The notes below the pieces were generated by a model, which saw only the letters and a program-made list of their open reading frames with translations, was not told the DNA's origin and did no database searches. A program made the position numbers and the translations under genes. Source: an uncultured Clostridia bacterium (GTDB lineage Bacteria > Bacillota > Clostridia > Christensenellales > UBA1242). From it: a DNA stretch of 8,307 nucleotides. Shown one piece after another: positions 1 to 4,566 of this stretch; the stretch's first letter is position 1, and every line of letters begins with the position of its first letter. The DNA is taken from positions 1-8,307 of the forward strand of contig CAKVHQ010000027.1 in the NCBI GenBank assembly GCA_934749845.1, written 5' to 3'.

Positions 1-69
1 TAGCTCAGCCGGTAGAGCATCTGACTTTTAATCAGAGGGCCAGGGATTCGAGTTCCCTCGAGCGCACCA
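1..69 (+). tRNA. tRNA-Lys (anticodon TTT), 5' end cut by the window
   Basis: The window opens at tRNA position 8; the seven 5' acceptor bases lie outside and should read GCGCTCG to pair with 59-65. The D-arm starts at once. The anticodon loop is 25-31 (CTTTTAA) with anticodon TTT at 27-29 and a 5-bp stem on each side. The T-arm is AGGGA (42-46), loop TTCGAGT, TCCCT (54-58). The discriminator is A66 and CCA is encoded at 67-69. The gene is the integration target: everything from the anticodon loop onward is duplicated at 8234-8280, so the element restored a functional 3' half on insertion. Confidence 0.97.
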
Positions 70-71
70 AA
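25..71 (+). repeat. attL: 47-bp direct repeat, tRNA-side junction
   Basis: Bases 25-71 are identical to 8234-8280. The match begins exactly at the first base of the anticodon loop and ends two bases after CCA. The flanks differ at once (A24 against T8233; G72 against A8281). Tyrosine recombinases commonly cross over in anticodon loops, so the 7-bp overlap region is plausibly CTTTTAA at 25-31. The exact crossover inside the repeat is inferred. Confidence 0.93.
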
Positions 72-72
72 G

Positions 73-121
73 AAAAACCCACGACCGACCGTTGAAAATG
101 CGGTGCAAGTCGTGGGTTTTT
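73..121 (+). terminator. Hairpin terminator behind tRNA-Lys, supplied by the element
   Basis: A perfect 13-bp stem pairs 73-85 (AAAAACCCACGAC) with 109-121 (GTCGTGGGTTTTT). An inner ACCG/CGGT pairing joins 88-91 to 101-104. The T run forms the 3' arm and the A run the 5' arm, so it could work in both directions. It lies inside the element, downstream of attL, and would replace the host terminator that is now displaced beyond attR. Confidence 0.85.
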
Positions 122-152
122 CTGTTTTATAAGGGGTGCAAAATAGCCAGAA

Positions 153-216
153 TGCGCCTTATTTGTGCCTTACTCTTGAAAAAATGCCTTGCCGTGTGCC
201 TTATACTGTGCCTTGC
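153..216 (+). promoter_or_regulatory. Cluster of integrase arm-type repeats, left end
   Basis: Five copies of a TGTGCCTTR-like motif lie in the same orientation, with GCCTT cores beginning at 156, 167, 186, 198 and 210. Spacings are 11, 19, 12 and 12 bp, close to one or two helical turns. A 16-base stretch containing two of them (156-171) recurs exactly at 8109-8124 near the other end. Each cluster sits roughly 110-125 bp from its crossover core. This is the arrangement expected for binding sites of the N-terminal arm-binding domain of a tyrosine integrase; binding is inferred. Confidence 0.7.
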
Positions 217-536
217 TTCCGATGCCCGGCGGCGTGGGCGGGGCGGTTCAGGCTGCGAAATTTGCGGGCGGTCTGGGTGTGGCTGCTGCGCGTGCCGGAT
301 GGTGTCCGCCGGGGGCTTCCCCATCACAAGGACGAGTGCAGCGTATACCGGTCTGCCTGCTGGTGCGTGGGCGGTCTAATCGTGGGCGTGGTGGTGTGCT
401 GGGCGTTCTGCTGATCTGGGTATGATCTCCCCCGGCGGGGTGCGTTGGCTGCGTGCACTAGAGCGCGGGCCGGGTGCGTGCTGCGGCGCTGCCAGAGCGG
501 GGCGGCTATGTGGGTTTGGGATTCTTCCCAACAAGT
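217..536. other. Non-coding G/T-rich stretch between arm sites and oriT
   Basis: The plus strand is visibly rich in G and T and poor in A over this stretch. No open frame has both a credible ribosome binding site and a recognisable protein; the frames that stay open give low-complexity Pro/His/Arg-rich or Gly/Ala/Val-rich translations. I see no gene here. Confidence 0.5.
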
Positions 537-694
537 CCTTGCAACGCAAGGGGCCGTGTATGTACAGGGCCATTGCTTGCAAGAGCAGCGTTTGTATAAA
601 CGTCTGCCCTGCTTGCAAGCGCTAGGCCCTCTGCAAGAGCACACGACTTTCCGTGAAAGTCTAGTGTGTTACACCTCGCCGCCGGGCGGGGTGT
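537..694 (+). repeat. Tandem series of inverted repeats around the oriT
   Basis: Consecutive hairpins can be drawn. CCTTGC/GCAAGG spans 537-551. GGCC-TGTA/TACA-GGCC spans 552-571. A large one at 575-620 has 9-bp arms (GCTTGCAAG 575-583, CTTGCAAGC 612-620) enclosing GCAG-CGTTT/AAACG-CTGC. The oriT hairpin spans 640-668. A 10-bp stem (ACACC-T-CGCC against GGCG-G-GGTGT, one G-T pair) spans 671-694. None has a T run like a terminator on either strand. Such a series fits a transfer or replication origin region rather than a gene. Confidence 0.7.
639..671 (+). other. Origin of transfer (oriT), MOBV/pMV158 type
   Basis: GCACAC (639-644) is followed by GACTTT (645-650), loop CCGTG, AAAGTC (656-661) and then TAGTGTG (662-668) and TTA (669-671). 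CACAC at 640-644 can also pair with GTGTG at 664-668. The pMV158 oriT recognised by MobM, as I recall it, has the same layout: CACAC, an ACTTT/AAAGT hairpin, and nicking at TAGTGTG/TTA. The predicted nick is between 668 and 669 on the plus strand. Transfer would then start rightward, through xis1, the small RNA and the TA genes. No MobM-like relaxase is encoded in the window. Confidence 0.8.
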
Positions 695-724
695 ACGTTC
701 TCGGTGTGCTCCCGGGTGTGTCCA

Positions 725-958
725 TCATCCAATCTGCCGGATGCCGTGGGCGGTCTGGCCTTGCTCTGCCGGGGCCGGGTCGCCCTGCTCAAAGTACCGG
801 GCTAGGCTGTCCAGATTCACAAGCCAGCCGCGCCCGGCGTTCACATACCGGACTTTACCAGTCTTGCAAAGCCGCCGGATATAGTGGGGTGACAGTCCGT
901 AAATTTCAGCGGCCTGTTTTACGGTGCCCATGTTCGGGTAGCAGATTGTATTGTTCAA
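725..958 (-). CDS. Excisionase-like small DNA-binding protein, copy 1
   Basis: A 77-aa protein with a MerR/Xis-like winged helix: TVKQAAEIYGLSPHYIRRLC at residues 12-31 is the helix-turn-helix, and GWLVNLDSLARYF at 44-56 is the typical strand and following helix. Proteins of this family act as recombination directionality factors that bend DNA at att sites, or as small regulators. I chose the TTG start at 958 because a GAGGTG ribosome site lies 6 bases upstream and the N-terminus then aligns with the paralogue at 5439-5675. A GTG at 967 falls inside that ribosome site. The two proteins agree at 64 of the first 75 residues. The gene lies between the oriT and a dedicated promoter (1012-1040), apart from the main operon. 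Which copy, if either, is the true excisionase cannot be told from sequence. Confidence 0.85.
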   Translation of the reverse strand: MNNTICYPNMGTVKQAAEIYGLSPHYIRRLCKTGKVRYVNAGRGWLVNLDSLARYFEQGDPAPAEQGQTAHGIRQIG

Positions 959-1011
959 GCAATGCACCTCTTTTCCTTCTGGTCGATGTGTGTCGTTCTC
1001 TGTGTGCCTGC

Positions 1012-1040
1012 ATTAAACCATGGAGAGGGCTATATTTCAA
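1012..1040 (-). promoter_or_regulatory. Promoter for the excisionase-like gene copy 1
   Basis: On the minus strand, a -35 TTGAAA (1035-1040) and a -10 TTTAAT (1012-1017) are separated by exactly 17 bp. Each hexamer has one mismatch to consensus. Transcription would start near 1005, giving a leader of about 45 bases before the TTG codon at 958. Confidence 0.6.
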
Positions 1041-1394
1041 GAGGGGCAAATGTGGGCGGCTGTGCGCTGGAATGCAGCATTGATGAATGGGAATCCTTAC
1101 GCCCAGTGGGAACAATGCGGAATCTCTTTGCATCTGATGCCATGGAGTGCCGCCCTGTGCCATGGGATGCGTATCTTGCACCGGGTTTTCTCGGCGGAAT
1201 ATGGACAGATGGAGCAGCATTTCGCAAGGCAGAACATTCGATGAAATCTTGTCATCTTGGAAATGAGCGAGAATGTCGCCAAAACTGGAATATCTTCCAC
1301 AGAAAACAGCCATTCGAGCGATTTCCGACCCGGAAAAGGTACAAAAAAACCATAATGACACCAAACCAGCGCATTTCCGGTGCGGAAATATTCT
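1041..1394. other. Intergenic stretch without a recognisable gene
   Basis: Long frames exist on both strands here. They lack ribosome sites, run through the terminator at 1404-1429 or over the ribosome site of the gene at 725-958, and resemble no family I know. What is visible is the palindrome pair at 1322-1389 and an 11-base palindrome GCATC-T-GATGC at 1130-1140. Confidence 0.5.
1322..1389. promoter_or_regulatory. Pair of matched palindromes, candidate operator
   Basis: TTTCCG-ACC-CGGAAA at 1322-1336 and ATTTCCG-GTG-CGGAAAT at 1373-1389 share the arms TTTCCG/CGGAAA with a 3-base spacer. Their centres are 52 bp apart, about five helical turns, so both would face the same side of the DNA. 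This looks like a site for a dimeric protein binding cooperatively. The protein is unknown. Confidence 0.5.
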
Positions 1395-1429
1395 AAAAGC
1401 AAAAGGCCGCTGCATCTCTGCAACGGCCT
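1395..1429 (-). terminator. Terminator of the small RNA and of the toxin-antitoxin transcript
   Basis: AGGCCG (1404-1409) pairs with CGGCCT (1424-1429), and TGCA (1411-1414) with TGCA (1419-1422) across one mismatch. On the minus strand the stem is followed by TTTTGCTTTT. A plus-strand T-rich tail also exists, so it may act in both directions. Confidence 0.75.
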
Positions 1430-1519
1430 CTTTCTGTTCGAGAATCAGGCGGGGTGACGCTTCCCGCATCTCCTAACGATGGGTGACGGCTGCCTGTTCC
1501 GTCCTCTGGTTCTCTTTGC
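1395..1519 (-). ncRNA. Predicted small structured RNA, about 125 nt
   Basis: A consensus promoter at 1526-1553 starts a transcript near 1519 that would end at the U-rich tail 1395-1404. Three hairpins are visible. The first is GACGG/CCGTC (minus-strand sense; plus positions 1499-1503 and 1485-1489). The second is GAGA-GCGGG/CCCGC-TCTC spanning about 1438-1470. The third is the terminator stem 1404-1429. No convincing reading frame fits: an ATG at 1469 directly abuts GGAG and its frame runs straight through the terminator. The RNA lies immediately downstream of the toxin gene on the same strand but has its own promoter. I do not recognise a known RNA family. Confidence 0.6.
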
Positions 1520-1525
1520 AATTCT

Positions 1526-1553
1526 ATTATACCAGAACACGAGAAAATGTCAA
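1526..1553 (-). promoter_or_regulatory. Consensus sigma-70/SigA promoter of the small RNA
   Basis: The minus strand reads TTGACA (1548-1553), a 16-bp spacer, then TATAAT (1526-1531). Both hexamers match consensus fully. The -35 lies 15 bp past the toxin stop codon, so this promoter cannot serve the toxin gene. Confidence 0.8.
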
Positions 1554-1568
1554 TTCGTGTTGGTTCGT

Positions 1569-1940
1569 TTAGTATTGCTTCAATGTGCCTTTTTCAATGA
1601 AGTTCAGAACGCGGTTTGTGTTCAGGCGATAGACCGACCGGGCAAAGAGCTGACCCCGCGCGGAGACCCGGACAGCGACCTTGACAAAGACGCTGTTAAC
1701 CTGCACTTCCTTGACATACTCAATAGAGCCGTCCTTTGCATTCAGGGCCACATAGTCCGGCGCGGCCAGAATCAGCGGGATATACTCCCCATAAAGGGCA
1801 AAATCCGCCGGGTGACGGCTGACCATGTGGGCTATATTAGATTCACCGAGTAGAATACTCTGCCCCTCTGTCATGGACAGCCCCAGCAGGTCAATGACGC
1901 GCTGGCGCAGTATGCCTACCTGTTTGGCGTGGTCTGGCAT
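1569..1940 (-). CDS. PBECR-type RNase toxin of a toxin-antitoxin pair
   Basis: A 123-aa protein resembling the phage-Barnase-EndoU-ColicinE5/D-RelE-like (PBECR) nuclease domains found in polyvalent mobile-element proteins and as stand-alone toxins. The recognisable part is residues 36-105: IAHMVSRHPADF (36-47) with His38 and His43 as candidate active-site residues, then PDYV (61-64), a GSIEYVKEV strand (71-79), and ARSVYRLN near 100-107. The family assignment rests on motif resemblance and is not certain. ATG 1940 follows AAGGA by 9 bases. The gene starts 21 bp after the stop of the ribbon-helix-helix gene at 1962-2234, the usual antitoxin-then-toxin order. It would act in the cytoplasm on RNA. 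It could alternatively be a non-toxic accessory protein. Confidence 0.65.
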   Translation of the reverse strand: MPDHAKQVGILRQRVIDLLGLSMTEGQSILLGESNIAHMVSRHPADFALYGEYIPLILAAPDYVALNAKDGSIEYVKEVQVNSVFVKVAVRVSARGQLFARSVYRLNTNRVLNFIEKGTLKQY

Positions 1941-1961
1941 CGTTCAACATCCTTCCCAGCC

Positions 1962-2234
1962 TTACAGCCCTTTGATACTTTCCAGCAGCGCGGCCCGCCG
2001 GGCCGCTGTATCATCGTCCGGGGCATTCCCGGCGGCGTGGGACTGTTCCAGCGCGGGGCGTTTGTCTAAAAAGGCTTTCACAGCCTGCTGCAAAACCGCG
2101 TTGGACGTTGTCCCCTGTGCAGCACAAGCGGCCTTGAACTGTTCCGCCGTCTCTCGCTTGACCTTGCAGGCCAGAACGACCATGTTTTCTTTGTCCCATT
2201 TAGCATTTGCTCTTTTCCTTGCCTCAGTAACCAT
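1962..2234 (-). CDS. Ribbon-helix-helix (Arc-like) antitoxin and autorepressor
   Basis: A 90-aa protein. Residues 18-25 (MVVLACKV) form the DNA-contacting strand, 27-40 the first helix (RETAEQFKAACAAQ) and 42-56 the second (TTSNAVLQQAVKAFL), the ribbon-helix-helix pattern. The charged tail (57-90) would bind and neutralise the partner at 1569-1940. ATG 2234 has a strong AGGAGGG site 6 bases upstream. Antitoxins of this type usually repress their own promoter. The palindromes at 2280-2357 just upstream are natural candidates for the operator and also touch the divergent plus-strand promoter. Confidence 0.75.
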   Translation of the reverse strand: MVTEARKRANAKWDKENMVVLACKVKRETAEQFKAACAAQGTTSNAVLQQAVKAFLDKRPALEQSHAAGNAPDDDTAARRAALLESIKGL

Positions 2235-2258
2235 TGCTTTCCCTCCTGTTCTGTAAAT

Positions 2259-2264
2259 AGTATA
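2259..2264 (-). promoter_or_regulatory. Probable -10 element for the toxin-antitoxin operon
   Basis: TATACT on the minus strand lies 25 bp before the antitoxin start. The hexamer 17 bp upstream, TGTAAA, is a poor -35 and overlaps the operator arm at 2280-2289, which would fit a repressed promoter. Confidence 0.4.
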
Positions 2265-2279
2265 TCACAAAATCGGAAC

Positions 2280-2357
2280 GGTTTACAGTACAAATATATA
2301 CAGAAATACACTGTAAACCTTGTTGAATTCGTCAATAGACTTGTACGGTAAACAGTA
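2280..2357. promoter_or_regulatory. Operator palindromes between divergent promoters
   Basis: GGTTTACAGT (2280-2289) and ACTGTAAACC (2310-2319) are perfect inverted copies 20 bp apart. A related copy, GGTAAACAGTA, lies at 2347-2357 between the -35 and -10 of the plus-strand promoter. The likely ligand is the ribbon-helix-helix protein encoded next door; this is inferred from position. Confidence 0.6.
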
Positions 2358-2364
2358 CTATAAT
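2336..2364 (+). promoter_or_regulatory. Promoter of the leader/ArdC-like unit
   Basis: A perfect -10 TATAAT (2359-2364) lies 17 bp from TAGACT (2336-2341), which matches 4 of 6 -35 bases. A candidate operator copy (2347-2357) fills the spacer, so the unit is probably repressed together with the toxin-antitoxin genes. Confidence 0.6.
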
Positions 2365-2408
2365 AGAATCACAGCAAGGGAGCCTGACCGGAAGGCAAGG
2401 GGCGAAGG

Positions 2409-2474
2409 ATGTACCGGGAGCGCAAGAGCAGAACGCCAGCTAAGACAGTAACCCACTCCCACCGCTGTATATGA
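2409..2474 (+). CDS. Micro-ORF 1 in the leader (21 aa)
   Basis: ATG 2409 follows AAGGGG by about 6 bases. The 21-aa product (starting MYRERKSRTPAKT) is strongly basic. Its TGA overlaps the ATG of the next micro-ORF in an ATGA junction. It may be a leader peptide that sets translation of downstream genes, or a chance frame in a structured RNA. Confidence 0.3.
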   Translation: MYRERKSRTPAKTVTHSHRCI

Positions 2475-2554
2475 AAAATGACCCGGTGAGAGCTACCAAC
2501 TACGACACCGAGCTAAACCCAACAACAGGGTCAGGCCCATTATACAGGAGCTGA
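2471..2554 (+). CDS. Micro-ORF 2 in the leader (27 aa)
   Basis: The 27-aa frame begins MKNDPVRATNYDTELN, overlaps the stop of micro-ORF 1 by 4 bases and ends 26 bp before the ATG at 2581, inside the GGGTCAG/CTGACCC hairpin. There is no Shine-Dalgarno sequence of its own, so translation would depend on coupling. Ribosomes terminating at 2554 would open that hairpin. No similarity is recognised. Confidence 0.3.
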   Translation: MKNDPVRATNYDTELNPTTGSGPLYRS

Positions 2555-2580
2555 CCCGCAATGTAAAGCGAGGTCATCAT

Positions 2581-2907
2581 ATGAAGTACAATCTTTCTGA
2601 AATTATGCACAAGGCATGGAAGCTGTACCGGAAAGGCAAGGCCGCTTTTGCCGAGTGCCTGCACAGAGCATGGAACAGCGCAAAGGCCGAACCCATCAAC
2701 GCCCAGCGCATCCACGAGGCCCAGCAGGGCGCGGGCGTGGCCGAGCCGGTGAACACATGGACAGGATGGAAAACCGCCGGATTTGAAGTCCTGCACGGTG
2801 CAAAGGCTCTGTTCCAAGTGATTCTCATCCACAGCAGCAAGGGCGACGGCCAGACCTACCGCGCGTCGTTCTTTGGGGCATCCCAAGTGAAGCCCCTGAG
2901 CGTCTGA
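2581..2907 (+). CDS. Small ArdC-like conserved mobile-element protein
   Basis: A 108-aa protein. The N-terminal half (residues 4-40) is a basic helical segment, LSEIMHKAWKLYRKGKAAF followed by ECLHRAWNSAKA, of a kind common in Firmicutes plasmids and ICEs. The C-terminal half (about 57-106) has NTWTGWKTAGFEVLHGAKAL then ALFQVIL and ASFFGASQV, resembling the ssDNA-binding N-terminal domain of ArdC antirestriction proteins (W-x3-G-x-x-V-x-x-G-x-K, then a closing strand before S-Q). If that holds, it may protect incoming single-stranded DNA, but no protease motif is present. ATG 2581 follows GAGGT by 6 bases. It is first of a two-gene unit with 2972-3169 and lies in the predicted leading region of transfer. 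Function is inferred from partial resemblance only. Confidence 0.65.
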   Translation: MKYNLSEIMHKAWKLYRKGKAAFAECLHRAWNSAKAEPINAQRIHEAQQGAGVAEPVNTWTGWKTAGFEVLHGAKALFQVILIHSSKGDGQTYRASFFGASQVKPLSV

Positions 2908-2971
2908 ATTGAACCTCTGACCCGGCGGCGCAGAGAAAGCCCGCCGGGGATATTTTGAAAGGTGATGTAAA

Positions 2972-3169
2972 ATGTGTACTTATGATGATTATATCGAGAA
3001 TCTGACAGAAGCACCCGACATTGCAACGGCAGAAGATGCTCTATCGGCATTGCTCAAGCGGATTGATAACAGCGAATTAAGGAACGCTATCGACCGTGCA
3101 GCGGGTCATGTAGCATATCTTAGGGAAAAATCCGCATTTGAGGCCGGGCAAAAGACTGAATGCTTATAA
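2972..3169 (+). CDS. Small acidic protein of unknown function (65 aa)
   Basis: ATG 2972 has an AAAGGTGATG ribosome site a few bases upstream. The 65-aa product is acidic in its first half and predicted fully helical (for example IATAEDALSALLKRIDNSEL at 17-36), without signal peptide or membrane segment. It follows the ArdC-like gene by 64 bp and ends just before a strong terminator, so the two form one transcript. I do not recognise a family. Confidence 0.7.
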   Translation: MCTYDDYIENLTEAPDIATAEDALSALLKRIDNSELRNAIDRAAGHVAYLREKSAFEAGQKTECL

Positions 3170-3171
3170 TA

Positions 3172-3208
3172 AAAAGCCGGGAGTGAATTTTCACCATTCC
3201 CGGCTTTT
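3172..3208 (+). terminator. Terminator after the 65-aa gene
   Basis: An 11-bp perfect stem pairs 3172-3182 (AAAAGCCGGGA) with 3198-3208 (TCCCGGCTTTT), with GTGAA/TTCAC pairing inside. It starts three bases after the TAA and closes the plus-strand unit. Confidence 0.85.
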
Positions 3209-3224
3209 AACACGTCGGCAGCCT

Positions 3225-3241
3225 AAAACGGTCGGCGTTTT
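3225..3241 (-). terminator. Weak terminator at the end of the minus-strand operon
   Basis: AAAACG (3225-3230) pairs with CGTTTT (3236-3241) around a 5-base loop, a few bases past the stop of the gene at 3246-3578. The T tract is better on the plus strand, so its use on the minus strand is uncertain. Confidence 0.35.
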
Positions 3242-3245
3242 TTGT

Positions 3246-3578
3246 TCAGATGTTCGTATCATTCCAGTTTATACCGTCCACCCCAAACGCCAGCACTAGC
3301 AATCTGTCGATTGCGTGTGCGGTAATGGTGTCATAATTTGGGCGGTCCCTGTTTATGTGAAGTGTTTTGCAGATTTTCTGTGTAGATAGCCTTTCAGCGG
3401 CGATATACCGTAGGATGATTAAATTATGATACCGTTTTTCCTGTTCGTTGTGGGCAGTATTTCGGCTTGTTTCAAGAACACGGTCAATAAACAGCCGTTT
3501 CCAATCGGCAGCCGGTATAGTATGGTAGTTTTCAAGGGCTTCTGTAAACCATTCCTTGCGCCTTTCGTAATCTGTCAT
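3246..3578 (-). CDS. Small region-4-like helix-turn-helix protein coupled to the sigma gene
   Basis: A 110-aa, largely helical protein. Residues 52-75 (NLIILRYIAAERLSTQKICKT) and the following helix (84-98, TITAHAIDRLLVLAF) look like a sigma region 4 or phage late-activator (RinA/ArpU-like) fold; the assignment is tentative. ATG 3578 overlaps the TGA of the sigma gene in an ATGA junction, with AAGGAG 11 bases upstream, so translation is probably coupled and the two products may be made in step. It could be a partner or modulator of the sigma factor, or an independent activator. It is the last gene of the minus-strand operon. Confidence 0.65.
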   Translation of the reverse strand: MTDYERRKEWFTEALENYHTIPAADWKRLFIDRVLETSRNTAHNEQEKRYHNLIILRYIAAERLSTQKICKTLHINRDRPNYDTITAHAIDRLLVLAFGVDGINWNDTNI

Positions 3579-4501
3579 AATGCTAAAAGCTCCTTTTCCT
3601 TATTCGACAACTCAAGCTGTTTTAAGGCATTCAGGTCTTGTTTTATAAGAGAATCTGCCCGTCTTTTCCCGCTCTCGTTGGAAGAAAATTCCGCAAGAGC
3701 CTTTCCGTATTTACCGGTGCGAATAGAGCAAAACGCGGCTTCTTTCCAGTTGTACAATGTTTGAGGGGTGATATGGTATTCTTCTGCCAACTGCCGAAAG
3801 GTCCGACCGTTAAAGTAATGCCGTACGATAAGGGAACGCTGTTCGTCGGGAATATCGGCGAGGGCTTCAAACAAAATTCGGTGTAGCTCTTTGTGCCATT
3901 CTTGAGATATGACAGTATTTTCCATCTCGGTATCACTGCTCAAGAAATCCAACAAAGAAGCGTCTGAATCTTCGCCGCTGCACTCTATTTCAGCGTCGAT
4001 GCTAGTTGTTTTCATACGGTGAAAGGCTGCCATAGTCCCGGCTATAACGGAATCGGACAGCCCAAGCTCATGGAGTACGACTTCTATACTCACTTTCCGG
4101 CCGAGCTCGCTTTCTAGTTGCTGCTGCTTTTTCAGGCATTCACGAAAACGACGCTTCATAAAGGCCGGAATGCGAATTGTATAGCCGTTGCGCTCATAGT
4201 ACCGGCATATCTCCCACTTTATGCGTTTTGCGACATACGTTGAAAATTTTATGTCTGCCGCTGGGTCGTATGTATAAATAGCAGCATGAAAACCAAAGAA
4301 AGATTGCTGTTCCATATCATCAAACCCGGGCTCGCCTGCGTTCAGCCCTGTTACATTGTGGACGATTGTTTTTATAAGCCCACAGTTCTGGACCCACAGG
4401 TTTTCTATAAGCCGCGTTGATTCTGCTGCCCCACGCTCGAGAGCCTGAATCTTTTTCACCTGTTCTTCATTGGTAAGTGCGTCCACAGTGTTTGGTGTCA
4501 A
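3575..4501 (-). CDS. Sigma-70-family RNA polymerase sigma factor encoded by the element
   Basis: A 308-aa protein from the preferred TTG start at 4501. Region 2 spans about residues 35-106, with LWVQNCGLIK, FDDMEQQSFFGFHAAIYTYD, KFSTYVAKRIKWEICRYY and the turn into TIRIPAF. Region 3 follows (about 111-189). Region 4 is 204-259, with IPDEQRSLIVRHYFNGRTF and a helix-turn-helix LAEEYHITPQTLYNWKEAA. It should direct RNA polymerase to element promoters; targets are unknown. TTG 4501 has AAAGGG 9 bases upstream. A longer frame from GTG 4549 (324 aa) lacks a good ribosome site and starts inside an inverted repeat, GTGTAC-CAAAA-GTACAC. The gene is 65 bp (17 bp for the long form) after the 91-aa gene. 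Small elements seldom encode their own sigma factor. Confidence 0.88.
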   Translation of the reverse strand: MTPNTVDALTNEEQVKKIQALERGAAESTRLIENLWVQNCGLIKTIVHNVTGLNAGEPGFDDMEQQSFFGFHAAIYTYDPAADIKFSTYVAKRIKWEICRYYERNGYTIRIPAFMKRRFRECLKKQQQLESELGRKVSIEVVLHELGLSDSVIAGTMAAFHRMKTTSIDAEIECSGEDSDASLLDFLSSDTEMENTVISQEWHKELHRILFEALADIPDEQRSLIVRHYFNGRTFRQLAEEYHITPQTLYNWKEAAFCSIRTGKYGKALAEFSSNESGKRRADSLIKQDLNALKQLELSNKEKELLAL

Positions 4502-4566
4502 GGTAACAATCCCTTTCTGTCTACCGGAATCGGTGTACTTTTGGTACACTCTTGGTATACTATGGA

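Larger units (their letters stand above)
2371..2580 (+). other. Structured 5' leader of about 200 nt
   Basis: Between the promoter and the ATG at 2581 several stems can be drawn. These include GCCT/AGGC near 2392-2406, GGGAG (from about 2415) with CTCCC (about 2455-2459), CGGTG with CACCG across about 2484-2510, and GGGTCAG (2528-2534) with CTGACCC (2551-2557). The leader also contains two overlapping micro-ORFs. It may be a cis-regulatory RNA or a translated leader. I do not recognise a known riboswitch. Confidence 0.5.

Noticed and set aside
324..644. Minus-strand frame of 106 codons across the oriT region
   Set aside because: Rich in Cys, Pro, His and Arg without domain pattern or ribosome site; it covers hairpins and is better explained as a by-product of base composition.
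962..1396. Plus-strand frame of 144 codons
   Set aside because: No ribosome site. It overlaps the promoter and ribosome site of the excisionase-like gene and has no recognisable domain.
906..1469. Long minus-strand frame of 187 codons
   Set aside because: It runs through the terminator at 1404-1429 and over the promoter and start of the excisionase-like gene. Its ATG directly abuts GGAG with no spacer, and its translation resembles no protein family.
1481..1503. Known riboswitch or tRNA-like element in the small RNA
   Set aside because: The hairpin order and loops match no riboswitch or housekeeping RNA that I recognise.
1481..1821. 12-base identity GGGTGACGGCTG between the small RNA (1481-1492) and the toxin gene (1810-1821)
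   Set aside because: A 12-mer match is expected by chance in a window this size. The two copies are in the same sense, so they would not base-pair.
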